Source: Akebia trifoliata (taxonomy: Eukaryota; Streptophyta; Magnoliopsida; Ranunculales; Lardizabalaceae). Taken from it: a DNA stretch of 64,000 nt. This document shows, piece by piece, positions 54,373-64,000 of this stretch. A program made the translations under genes and the position numbers. How positions within the stretch are numbered: position 1 is the stretch's first letter; the number at the start of each line of letters is the position of its first letter. The notes under the pieces are model-generated. The model searched no databases. It was not told the origin of the DNA and was given only the letters and a program-made list of their open reading frames with translations. The stretch is from the NCBI GenBank assembly GCA_017979445.1, contig CM030714.1, positions 15,495,892 to 15,559,891 on the forward strand, in the 5' to 3' direction.

Positions 54373-56143
54373 TGAAAGCGCCCTCGATCCGCGGGGTGCG
54401 CGGATCCGCTTTTGACCCTTGAGGTTTGGGAGTCGCCACCTAGTTATTACGGTCTAGGAACCGATCAATGACTCTAAACGGATAAAAACTAATCTAAAAC
54501 CAAAAAAAACTGAGTTCGGGGATCATGTTACGGGATTGGAAGGTGTTAGGCACCAACCCCGCCCGGCCAAAGCCGGTCTCTACTAAATTCCCAAGTAAAT
54601 TACATTGCTAAAACCTAGATAAAAAATAAATAAATAAAAAAAATACCTTTCCGATGCAAGGACTTTGTTCCCTCAGATCTGACAAAAAGAGCTCCTTGTA
54701 CCGTGCTCCCTTGCTTCGTTCTGTTTCCGGATTTGTCTTTGGATCTCCGAGGCAAGGTATCTCCTTGTTTTTGAATCTGAACTCTTCAAATTCGTTGCGG
54801 ATTTGAGGGTGTTTTTAGAAGGCTTTTGGGTGTTTTCTAGACTAAAATTGAAGGGGGGATGTTAGCTAAGGAGTTGAGGCTCCAAAACTAGGGTTTATGG
54901 GAGGCTAGGGGAGCTTCTAGACCTACTTCTCCTAGGGTTTATGATTTTATACGAAAATAGGGTGTGAGCACCTCTATTTATAGATGTTTTTAGGGGTTGA
55001 TTTGGATAGAGTTAGTATTTAATTAGAGATCTTTTAATTAGAGTTGTGTTTTAGTTTGACTTGTTTTAGGTAGAATTATGTTTTAATTAGAATTGTTTTA
55101 GGTAGAATTGTGTTTTAATTCAAATTGTTTTAAGTAGAATTGTTTTTAAGTTAGAACTCTATTAGATAGAGTTATTATTTAATTAAAATTCTATTATGAC
55201 TTTTGGTCTTATTTGATTGACTTTTAATGTTTTGACTTTAGTCTTAATTGATTGACTTTTAATATCTTGACTTCAGTCTTGCTTAATTGACTTTAATTTT
55301 GACTTTAGTCTCACTTGATTGACTTTAATACATTGACTTCAGTCTTGCTTGATTTACTTTTAATTTTGGAGAACCCCTCCTCTAAAATATTTTTAATTCT
55401 TTGGACCCCCAAATGGAGGGGTCCTTAAAGAAATATCCCACGAACCCTCAACAATTTTGCCTGAGAGTCCGATTAATCGATTTTTTAGGTTCAAATTTTT
55501 AAATTAATTTCATTAATGTTTAAATTTAATTATTTAATGTTTTATTTATTAATTTCGAAATTTTTTATCATGAAAATTGTGAAATTACCGTTTTGCCCCC
55601 GGAGAGGACTTTTCACGTTTTAAGTTGGTTTTTAATGTTCTAGGATGTTTTAGAATCGGTTTTTCGTAAGGAATTCAATGGAAATATTAGTTTTTGTTAT
55701 TTATGAAATTTTTTGTGTGAAATGATTGTGAACTTTATGAGGGGCATTTTCGTAATTTTGTCAAATTCTGTTAAAATTGGTGAAATGATTTATTTGGTTC
55801 CGATTTGTCATTTTATGTGTTCGAATGGGTTTTCCTAAGCGTAACGTAGGCTCTAGGGTTGTTTTGAGGTTAGGGGTATTTCGGTAATTTGGTAATTTTT
55901 AGTGATTTTTATCGTGAAGCTTCTTTTTGGTCTGCAAGATGATGATTTCTATGTTTCTGGGGTCGTACTTTCCTAGCGTAGCATGGTTTCTAAGGTTTTG
56001 TCAATTCGAGATACCTCATCTGGATTTCTGAAACAAATCTGGTAACAAAGTAAAACAATGGTATACACATCCATCATTGGGAATCCTTGCGATCGGGTTG
56101 ACGAGTTGATTAATCAGGTGGATGCAAAAATGGGGTGTCTACA
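54373..56143 (-). repeat. Tat-2 5' LTR (1771 bp)
   Basis: On + it runs TGAAAGCG...GGGGTGTCTACA. The TATA box (minus TATAAATA) is at 54975-54982. U5 holds the GC-rich palindromic 'gatccgcggggtgcgcggatc' region and 'ggagtcgccacctag'. U3 holds short repeats of 'tgactttagtcttaattgat' type (55195-55360) and 'gttttaattagaattgtttt' type (55010-55160). A second copy of this family begins at 62867. Confidence 0.9.
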
Positions 56144-56456
56144 GTTAGTCACACCAATTTCGACCACTACTAATCCAACTTCATATCCCACCCAATCCAT
56201 CATTTCACAAGAGTGTAAAGACCCTTCATATCTTACAACTTCCATTTTCTATGGAAATACGATGATTGAAACTTGTTTTGAAAAGGTGATGACACTAAAA
56301 ACTGAAGACAAACGAGAGTTATTAATTATTTTAAAAAATAATTTTCATGTTCGAACGATGGTAAAAATATGTTTGCCTATCATTTGGGGTGAGAAGTCGA
56401 TCGTCGTGTATGTCAAATTAGATGCTAGGAAAATACCTAGGATTCGAATATTTTGA
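56144..56456 (+). other. Open segment of unknown origin in the Athila-2 3' part
   Basis: About 103 codons stay open from the Tat-2 LTR edge, ending DARKIPRIRIF and a stop. It contains CKDPSYLTTSIFYGNTMI and KTEDKRELLIILKNNFH. It is not similar to the integrase end of Athila-1, although the sequence directly after its stop matches the sequence after the Athila-1 integrase stop. It could be a diverged Athila 3' ORF or foreign sequence. The apparent start codon at 56058 lies inside the Tat-2 LTR and is accidental. Confidence 0.45.
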
Positions 56457-58086
56457 TAGGTCCAGCTGAAGACATTAAACTTAGTGTTTCTTGTGAGGCA
56501 ACCCATGTGTTTTTGTTTTAATAATTAGTATAGTTAAGAAACAAAATTTTTCAAAAATTAAAAAAATTAAAAAAAAAAACCTCCAACCGTAATCCATTTC
56601 TCATTTTCTTCATCTTCAAAGTCCACTCTCAAACAAACCAATCAATTAACGCCACTATGACTGCAGCTTAATCAGCAATTGTTGATTAAGTAATAGCAAC
56701 AGATGTTGGTCTATATTGAGGAGACGAAGGCATATGCCACTAAAAGTTTAGATTCAGATTAGGAAGGGTTTAATTCTTAAATTAAGACGTTTTTTAGGTA
56801 GAATTTCATTTATGCAAAAAATTATTTCGAAAATTATAATTGTTATAACTTTCAATCTTTTTAGATTGGTTACAACAAGATTTTGCACAATCCATTTTAA
56901 GTGTGATCTAACCTCTTTCTCTTTCTTTACTACTTGCATATTGAGGACAATATTTTATTTAGGTTTGGGGGTACTAGGTTAGTTTACAATTGCATTACAT
57001 TTCATTCTAGTTTAGTTCATGTTTACAAAAAAAAATCAAAAATCAAAAATCAAAAAAATTATACAATACTTTTCAAATATTTTTTTCAAAATCTTTGTAT
57101 GTATTTTTTACATATGAATTTCAAATCTCACGTCCATGTCCTAACTTTTGATTATAAGTTATTTTTAGTTATTTCTCATTAAGAAAATCATGAAAGAATT
57201 ACTTTAAAAATTCACTTCTAATTGAGTACTTGGAAAGATAAGATTTTATAGAACAAGAGTTGACCATCTTCTCTATCTAGAGTGTTAGAGGAAACCTAGT
57301 TTAGTGAACTATGATTTCTTTGTCCATTGGTTGGCTGGTTAGAAGAAAAATAAAACTGAAATTAGTATCACTTGGATGGCAACCATAAGATTAGATTGGG
57401 TACCTTGAAAAGGGTTACTTGCTTTTTGTAAAAAGAATACCAGAAAATGGTGACGTGTGAAAAAATTGAAAAAAATAAGAAGCAAAAAAATACGAGAAAG
57501 ATGTCATAGATGGCTAGAAATGCAAAAATGAAAAGAGTCCAATGAGATCAAATAGTGCAGTAGGGTGAAAGCCGTCAATAGTAAAAACGTGAGTAAACTG
57601 AAATATCACAGATAAAGCCCTTTAGAGGTATTAAAGTGAACATCCACACCTCTCACAATCCTGACAAGATACTTAGTTTCGAGTAGAACTGACCATTCTT
57701 AGCAGTTAGGAGGTGAAATCTTGTTCCTAAAAGATATTATTTTTAAAAAGAAAAAAATTAGAAAATCTCACAAGCACTCAAGTTATCTTTGAAATTTTCT
57801 AAAATGAGAAATAAAAACTTAGAACTTTGTTCAAACGAAAACGACCTTTGACTGATTTATGAAATGTCGTTCTGTTCATTTTATATACTTTGATTTTAGT
57901 TTTAATATTTTTGTAAAGTATTAGAATTTTATGGGTATATTCACTGCAAACCCTCACGAGTCAAACTCGTCTACTAAGGGTTTAAGGACTTACTGCATAT
58001 GCTAAATGCAGTCGAAAACCTCACGAAAGAAGAGTTGGGTAAATATTAATTTTTGCTCGGAACTAGCAAAATCTAGGTTCGGGGTG
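56457..58086 (+). other. Athila-2 3' untranslated region
   Basis: It shares the ordered conserved blocks of Athila-1 (7654-8938). They are an internal PPT copy (AGGTTTGGGGGTA, 56961-56973 region), 'gggtaccttgaaaagggtta' near 57396, 'atatcacagataaagccc' near 57601, the 'ccctcacgagtcaaactc' block near 57952, the stem-loop at 57993-58011 and the final PPT TAGGTTCGGGGTG (58074-58086). Confidence 0.82.
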
Positions 58087-59387
58087 TGATAAGGTCCCAA
58101 TAAGTCGATTTTGGGACCGTAATTCTACAAAGATTATCTACGTATAAGTGTTAGTTCCCTTAAATAATAATAAATTTTATTAAAATTCCAAATTAACGAA
58201 GCTAATGAGAATTTCTTGTTAATTGCAAGTAAATAAGGTGCATTCAGAGACTAACAAATCATGTAACAACTTTTGTTACAACGTGCAAGCAAAGAGGGAG
58301 CACACAACTAAATCTTGAAGCAATTCATTGTCACCGAGTCGAGCCATGGTAACCCCCTAATGCTCTCCGATAATCTCGATGAATTATGCCTCGATATTCG
58401 AACTGTAATTTCTAGATGTTTCGGCCATTATAATAGAAGACTCTTTTCGAAACGAATCAATCAAAAACTCAACCCAACAACCCGATTAAGAAAGTTATAA
58501 ATTGAAGGGTTATCCCTAAGAAAAGGGGTCCCTCTTGGGCCCTCTTGAGCCTTCTTCTTCTTCCTAAAATTCTCTGTAATTCTTTTGGATTTTCTTTTAG
58601 AGAAAGTTTTTTATTGTAGTAAGAGCATCAAGAGTACTTCTTTCATCTTCTTTAGTTCTTTTTATAACTCTTTTGAGAGACCATCAAATAAGGAATCAAA
58701 GTGCAGCATTGTTTTACATTTTCTTCTCCATCTATTATATTCTTTCTCTTATTAATTGCTACAATATGATCCTTGCGATGATCAGTTAAACTCTCCTTAG
58801 AGAGATCAAGGGTGTCAGAATAAGTTTATCCTAATGTTGTCGTTTTAATTTTATATCTCTGCTTTAAATTGTAATATTGCGAAGCCTCTTATGATGAGAA
58901 CATTCGATTTATACATTTGATTCAAGCTTTGATAACTATTGCTTAGATAAGTTCAAGAATAATTATGCTCCGTGATGAAGCGAGATATAAGTTGGGTGAT
59001 CTCATTTAAGTTCTGGATTTATATGGATTTTTTTTGTTACAATCAATGTTTACATTGATTCTTCTTTCGATCCACGAGCAATGACTTGCTACGTGGATCG
59101 AGTTATACTTAGAATTAATCAGCATTATGGATTATTTGCAATGGTTGAATTGAGCTCTCTACATTCCTTTTTCATTGTTATCGATCTCTATTTTCTATTG
59201 CTAATTGTCATTTTCTATTGTGTTACAAATCTATTTTGTTTTTAAACTAATATGTTTTCAACTCTGTTTTGGTTTTCAATTCAAATGAATATTTGAATCT
59301 TCATTGTCCCTGTGGAACGAATCCCACTTACCCAAGTTTCATTTTAAATATTTGTTCATCTACAATCTAAACAAGTTTATGTGATTA
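58087..59387 (+). repeat. Athila-2 3' LTR (1301 bp)
   Basis: It starts TGATAAGG after a clear PPT and ends TGATTA, where a C-to-T change has spoiled the usual CA end. The TATA box TATAAATT is at 58496-58503. Confidence 0.92.
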
Positions 59388-59599
59388 ACAATCCCAACCC
59401 ATTTTAATAAATAATAATAGGAAACAATTCTTATTTTAAAAAATTGCAAGGCAATGAAAATCTATAACTAATAGATAATAATTAAGAGTTTGTAGATGCT
59501 AACATCAATCATAAACATGATCCATAATTATCAATCTAATAAAAATAAAATGTCTCGAAATAACTACAAGTTTCTGAAGATAGAAAGTACAGACAACTA

Positions 59600-59615
59600 C
59601 TAAACCCTAATACCA
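59600..59615 (-). promoter_or_regulatory. Chromo-3 primer-binding site, initiator tRNA-Met-like
   Basis: The minus strand reads TGGTATTAGGGTTTAG two bases after the LTR. It matches the standard initiator-Met form TGGTATCAGAGCTTAG at 13 of 16 positions, and all three differences are transitions. Confidence 0.8.
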
Positions 59616-59617
59616 TC

Positions 59618-60884
59618 TGTGGCGCCCCACCAAACGCTAACACAAATCCCCATGTCAGATTTCAAGGTACGAGGTGGCACCTCAAAATTTCGGCATGGTC
59701 TCCTCTGTTTATGTTAGCATTCCAAGGTGATTCAACCTGCACCTGATAAACGACATACAATCCTGCATATAACAAATAAAATATAATACTAGTGGAAGTT
59801 TATATACGTCTAATAACGTATGAAAGATCAGAATGCGAAAGAATAACTAGAATACAGGATTATATAAAATTCCTCACTCTAACAGAAATCCTAATACTCA
59901 AGACAGAATCCATAAGACTAACTGGGGGAACTAACACCACTAGGAGGTATAGCCCCAGTACTTACCAAGTGACGGACTTTAGTTGTCTATCTGACCAACC
60001 AGATGATCCTCATACGTGCTCTATACCTACTTCGCCAAGCTCTGAATCTAAAACTAAAAAATGAAGAAGGAAAGGGTGAGTAACAATGGTTACCCAGTAG
60101 GGAAACAAACAATTTCTGCCAATAATCTCTCCTAACATGAACGAATAAACATACTGAATCATTTTAAAATATACAAAATTTTAAAGAAGAAATTACGATT
60201 AACTGGTACATATAGCTAGGGATGAGCAACTAAACATTTTAAAACTCACATTACATCGATCATCATTACTCACTATAACATTATCTTTTTATACAAATCT
60301 AATTGATCAAACGGAAACATTAAACATGGATTTCATTTTATATATCAAAATAAGCAACAGATACATAATACTAAATGGTGGAGTACTAGAATTAGAGAGT
60401 TGGGATTCACGACTGGATCGCTCCCAGTCGGGACATGATGTTATAATTCTTCTCTGGCTTTTAATTCCTGATTTTGTGGCCGGTCGCTATACTTACCACG
60501 CTTGATTGACCATTTATCCGGCTCAGGCTGGCCGTTTGATGTGACCGTAAGCAATGGGTCTCTTTTCGATGTCTCAGAAGGTTCGACTACTATAGATTGT
60601 TAGTGATCACTGACTAATCATCTTCGTCTATGCCTATCAGGCATGCATGTGATTCTCAAATATACAAACCATTCGTATACGACCACCTTTACATTACAAG
60701 TTCACTGGTAAAGATAGAGAGGAATATCCCGGATTCCAGTTGTGACTCCACTCTCATACGCGTCCCATACCACATATGAGTTTGGTGGTCCCTACCGTAC
60801 ATCCCAGGATAGTACATCACTCCAGATGATATGACGCACTATCCCTTCAAGCATTCACAAACTCTTTAACAGCTCACAAAATAG

Positions 60885-60930
<46 letters not shown>

Positions 60931-62783
60931 ATTTTTATTTGAAAATAAAAGAAAAATTAACAATACAAGGTTGAGAATAGATATCCAGTTTCCTACCATG
61001 CAAGTGTAGCCACCTGGCCTAAAATAAATAACAAAACGGAAACGTAAACAGCGCCTCGCGCTAACAGAAATTTAAATAAACATGCAACCAACAATATTAT
61101 CCCTAGATATATGTTCACCAACCTGCACACAACACAACAACATAAAATGCAGACATTACCCCTCGGGTGTGACTCTGACATTTTACTGTTTCCTACCCTT
61201 TTTCCCTTTTTCTGATTTTTACAGTTTTCAATCTCTTCATAAAATATCCATTTTCTGATATTCATCAACTCAACATGAGATAATTGAATAATAAATCGTT
61301 TTTCTAACTATGAAGTTCATTTTTATCAAAAACCTTGAAAAAAATACAAAACTTATATTAAAACAGGGTCCGAGCGGTGCACTAGACCCAACTGGCAGAA
61401 ATAACCCGATAAAATATCCTACGCACGTATAATTTGTTAAAAATACAATTAAACATATCAAACATGCAATTTCTGGAGTGAATTTTTAAATAACATAAGA
61501 ATTCTATATTTTGGAAACTCACCACAAATTTTTAATAAAATATTAAATGCAATTTTCACAATCTACGATTACTAATAGAAATTGAGAGTTCCTTACAATG
61601 TCTAGGCGAAAGGATCAAAGCGTGTGCATGGAAATCGAGGCGATCGACACGAAAATTGAGACGGACCGAACTTTGAAGCGGCTGATTTTCGAAACCGGCC
61701 CGGTGGTTTTGAAGATCTCGATGTGCTCGTCTCTTCTCCCTTCTACGGCGAAAGACGGTTTGACCCCGAAACCGATGAAAATCGAGGTCGAAGTTACGAA
61801 ATCTCCATATAAAAATACGACTGATTTTTGACTATATGGGATGAAAAAGACGAGAAAACGGAAGGAATTTGGGTGGGTTATGTAGAGAACGAGGCTGCGG
61901 ACGTTTCTCCCTTCTGCGTCGGAAGACAGTTTGACCCCGGAACGGACGAAATCCGAGGTCAAAGTTTCGTAATTTCCATATACAAATACGGCTGATTTTT
62001 GACGATATTGGATGAAAAAGAAAGTGAAATTGAAAGAGGTTGGGTGGGTTTTGTGGAGAACGTAGCTGCGGACATTTCTCCCTTCTGCGTTGATCGTCGA
62101 CGACGAGCCGTTTGTCGTAGATCTACGGTTGAAATTCAAAGAAAAACGAATTTTTTCGTTTTTATTTCATTGGCTGTTGGACGGTTGGAGAAGTTTATAT
62201 AAAATTTGGGACGAATTCGGTATTTTGTCAATTATTTTGATCGATGATAACTTGATCATCCGGACTCCAAAACTGACAAATGAATACTCTATTTCGCCTA
62301 ATTTTTCATTCTGGATCTAATGGTGCAGTCAATTTCTACAAATTATGTCTCTATCAAAATTTTACATTTTTAGCCTGTGGTGACCCCTAAACTTGATGTC
62401 GTTTTCGTTTTTGACGATAATTCGACTTCTTAATCTCCAAAAATGACAAATAAATAGTCCATCTTTAATAATTTTTCGTTAGGAATCCAATGGTGTAATC
62501 GAATCTTAATAATTCTTGCTCTAGCAAAAATTCACTATTTTAGCCTGGTCCGATCCGGTAATCGAGGATTTTGTAACTTTTATATTTGGACGCGCATTTA
62601 AGCGTGCTTACAGGCTAAACTATGTTTTTCGATCATTTTGAATCTAATGGTGAGGTCAGATTCCATTAAAAATGATCAGAAACATCATAAAATTTTACCC
62701 CTAAGTCCCACTTTCAAGATTTTCTTAAAATTCCACTATTTAATTTTTCCTTGAGATACGAATTAAGAATTTGGGGTTTTACA
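59618..62783 (-). repeat. Chromo-3 5' LTR (3166 bp)
   Basis: On + it runs TGTGGCGCCCC...GGGGTTTTACA. It contains a (TA)n tract (60884-60926) at the same LTR position as the one at 38535. It also has a 171-bp tandem repeat (about 61736-62110, 2.2 copies), present only as a single unit in the other copies. The 77- and 174-codon open frames over 61598-62139 come from the repeat, whose period is a multiple of three. Confidence 0.9.
61736..62110. repeat. 171-bp tandem repeat in the Chromo-3 LTR
   Basis: 'ctcccttct.cg' recurs at 61736, 61907 and 62078, exactly 171 bp apart. Each unit also has 'gtttgaccccg', 'acgactgatttttgac' and 'gggtgggtt' type words. Confidence 0.9.
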
Positions 62784-62866
62784 TACCATCCTTATGCCGA
62801 TGGAGGTTGAAACTCATCAACAAATTCTTCCTTAAGGACCTCATCGTATGACTCCTTATATATAGG
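62784..62866. other. 83-bp fragment between two LTRs
   Basis: It starts with TACCATC, which also occurs immediately left of the Chromo-3 LTR. Minus-strand translation gives YKESYDEVLKEEFVDEFQPP, an acidic stretch I cannot assign. Confidence 0.3.
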
Positions 62867-64000
62867 TGTAGACACCCCATTTTTGCATTCGCCTGATTAA
62901 TCAAATCGTCAACCCATTTGTAATAGTTCCTAATGATGGATGATTATTCCAATGCTTTATTTTATTACTATATGTGTTTCAGAAATTCAGATAAGGTATC
63001 TCAAACTAACAAAACTATAAAAACCACACTAAGTTAGGAAAATATAATCTCAAAAACATAGAAATCATCATTTTTCAGACAAAAAGAAGCTTCACGATAA
63101 AATCACTAAAAAATGATCAAATTACCAAAATACCCCTGACATCAAAACATCCCTAAAGCCTACATTACGCTTAGGAAAACTCTTTCAAAACACATAAAAC
63201 AACAAATTGAATCAAAATAAATTATTTCGCCAATTTTCAAAAAATTTAACGAAATTACAAAAATGCCCCTCATAAAGTTCACAACCATTTCGCACAAAAA
63301 ATTCATAAGTGACACAAACCAATAATCTCATCAAATTCCTTACGAAAAATCGATTCCAAAACATCTCAAAACATTGAAAAACCACTTAAAACGTAAAAAG
63401 TCCTCTTCGAGGGCAAACAATAATTTTACAATTTTAATAATTAAAACATTAATTAATGTAAAGTGAAATCCTAATTAAAATTAAAGTCAATCAAGTAAGA
63501 CTTAAGTGAAATCCTAAAATCTAGTCAATCAAGTAAGACTTAAGTCAAAATCCTAAAATCAAGTCAATCAAGTAAGACTTAAGTAAAAATCCTAAATTTT
63601 AGTCAATCAAGTGAGACTTAAGTCAAAACCCTGATTTAAAGAAGCCTAGTCAAATCTAATAAAATTAAAGTCAAACCTTAACTCTAAAAGAATTCTAATT
63701 AAACACTAACTCGATCCAAAATAATTCTAATTAAACACTAACTCTAAAATAATTCTAATGAAATACTAACTCTATCTAAAATAATTCTAATTAAACATTA
63801 ACTCTATCTAAAAAATACCTAAAAAATCTATAAATAGGGATTTCTACAACCTATTTTCGTAGGTCAAAATAAACCTTAAGAAAAGTAGGTCAAAAAACTT
63901 TCCTAGCCTCCCCTAAACCCTAATTTTGAAGTCCTAATTACTTACTTAACATCCATACCCCAACTTTAGCTCAAAAAATACTTAGAAACTCTTCAAAAAC
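62867..64000 (+). repeat. Start of a Tat LTR of the Tat-2 family (runs off the window)
   Basis: It starts TGTAGACACCCCATTTTTGC and aligns with the minus-strand start of the Tat-2 LTR. About 40-bp repeats of 'gtcaatcaagtaagacttaa' lie at 63484-63640, and about 32-bp repeats of 'taattctaattaaacactaa' at 63685-63800. The TATA box TATAAATA is at 63829-63836. No PPT precedes it, so it is a 5' or solo LTR. Confidence 0.85.

Larger units (their letters stand above)
46648..56143 (-). mobile_element. Tat-2, Ogre-type Tat element, 5' half only
   Basis: On the minus strand: 5' LTR (56143-54373), PBS (54371-54354), 3.4-kb leader, ORF1, gag-protease, then an abrupt end within the protease-RT linker. An extra ORF between leader and gag is the known hallmark of Ogre-like Tat elements. 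RT, RNase H, integrase and 3' LTR are absent. Open frames of 393 and 968 codons show that it decayed little by point mutation. GTTAG (56144-56148) would be its right target duplication; the left one is lost with the truncation. Confidence 0.88.
44323..59387 (+). mobile_element. Athila-2, gag-pol lost, carrying the truncated Tat-2
   Basis: Two LTRs of equal length (1301 bp) in direct orientation flank a tRNA-Asp-like PBS, an Athila leader (to about 46647) and an Athila 3' region (56456-58086). All of gag and pol is missing, and a 9.5-kb piece of a Tat element in opposite orientation occupies the gap. The LTRs differ at very roughly 10% of sites in the part compared by eye, so it is older than Athila-1. 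The bases next to the outer LTR ends (GTGTG, ACAAT) do not match as a target duplication. Confidence 0.88.
59388..62783 (-). mobile_element. Chromovirus 5' end (Chromo-3): LTR, PBS and a short internal stub
   Basis: The 3166-bp LTR (59618-62783) is followed, on the minus strand, by a PBS and about 210 bp of internal sequence. It then meets the Athila-2 LTR end at 59387. All coding sequence is missing. Confidence 0.85.

Noticed and set aside
56058..56143. Start codon and first 29 codons of the ORF ending at 56456
   Set aside because: They lie within the Tat-2 LTR, which was inserted later; the ORF start is accidental.
61615..62139. 174-codon minus-strand ORF with internal protein repeats
   Set aside because: It lies inside the Chromo-3 LTR and stays open because the 171-bp tandem period is a multiple of three.
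59613..62788. 5-bp target duplication and solo-LTR status for the LTR at 59618
   Set aside because: The adjacent 5-mers CCATC and TACCA differ, and an initiator-Met-like PBS lies immediately left, so it is a 5' LTR of a truncated element.

Overview
The window looks like repeat-dense heterochromatin of a flowering-plant nuclear genome. It is AT-rich and carries Athila, Tat/Ogre and Tekay/Del-type Ty3/gypsy retrotransposons nested in one another, hAT transposon debris, and one intron-preceded exon fragment matching ribosomal protein L3 (uL3). I saw no complete host gene, no bacterial-type gene and no RNA gene, and the species cannot be named from this sequence.

Layout. 1-10151 is a nearly complete Athila element on the + strand (Athila-1; its first ~350 bp lie left of the window). 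Its LTRs differ at about 3% of sites by hand count, and its gag-pol is readable in large pieces with five lesions. It sits inside a minus-strand Tat element (Tat-1, 10152-18831) with decayed gag-protease, a leader full of minisatellites, and a 2.5-kb 5' LTR. Tat-1 sits in the 3' LTR of an older minus-strand Tekay-like chromovirus (Chromo-1, 18832-27383). A 2.96-kb solo LTR (20847-23809) interrupts the integrase of Chromo-1, and a deletion removed its gag, protease and much of its RT.

27384-29234 holds a hAT transposase pseudogene and a 0.93-kb hAT-type MITE. 30085-34192 is the 3' end of a + strand Tat element (Tat-3), with a 33-bp tandem array and an LTR. 35221-39825 is the remnant of a + strand chromovirus (Chromo-2) with its PPT and 3-kb 3' LTR. 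It is followed after 108 bp by an oppositely oriented 3.4-kb solo LTR (39934-43361) with a perfect CCAAA target duplication, so the pair is a large inverted repeat.

44132-44261 is the L3 exon fragment. 44323-59387 is a second, older Athila (Athila-2) whose gag-pol is gone. Inside it lies a truncated Ogre-type Tat element (Tat-2, 46648-56143, minus) that retains an open ORF1, an open gag-protease frame, a long repeat-rich leader, a PBS and a 5' LTR. 59388-62783 is the 5' end (PBS plus 3.2-kb LTR) of a third chromovirus on the minus strand, and 62867-64000 is the start of another Tat LTR.

The coding parts belong to the retrotransposon cycle: Gag builds the particle, protease cleaves the polyprotein, RT and RNase H copy the RNA from a tRNA primer, and integrase inserts the DNA. 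The least explained sequence is noncoding. Palindromes in the untranslated leader are shared by the Athila and Tat elements. The Athila elements also share an internal copy of the polypurine tract and a 3' stem-loop. ORF1 in Tat-2 has no established function.
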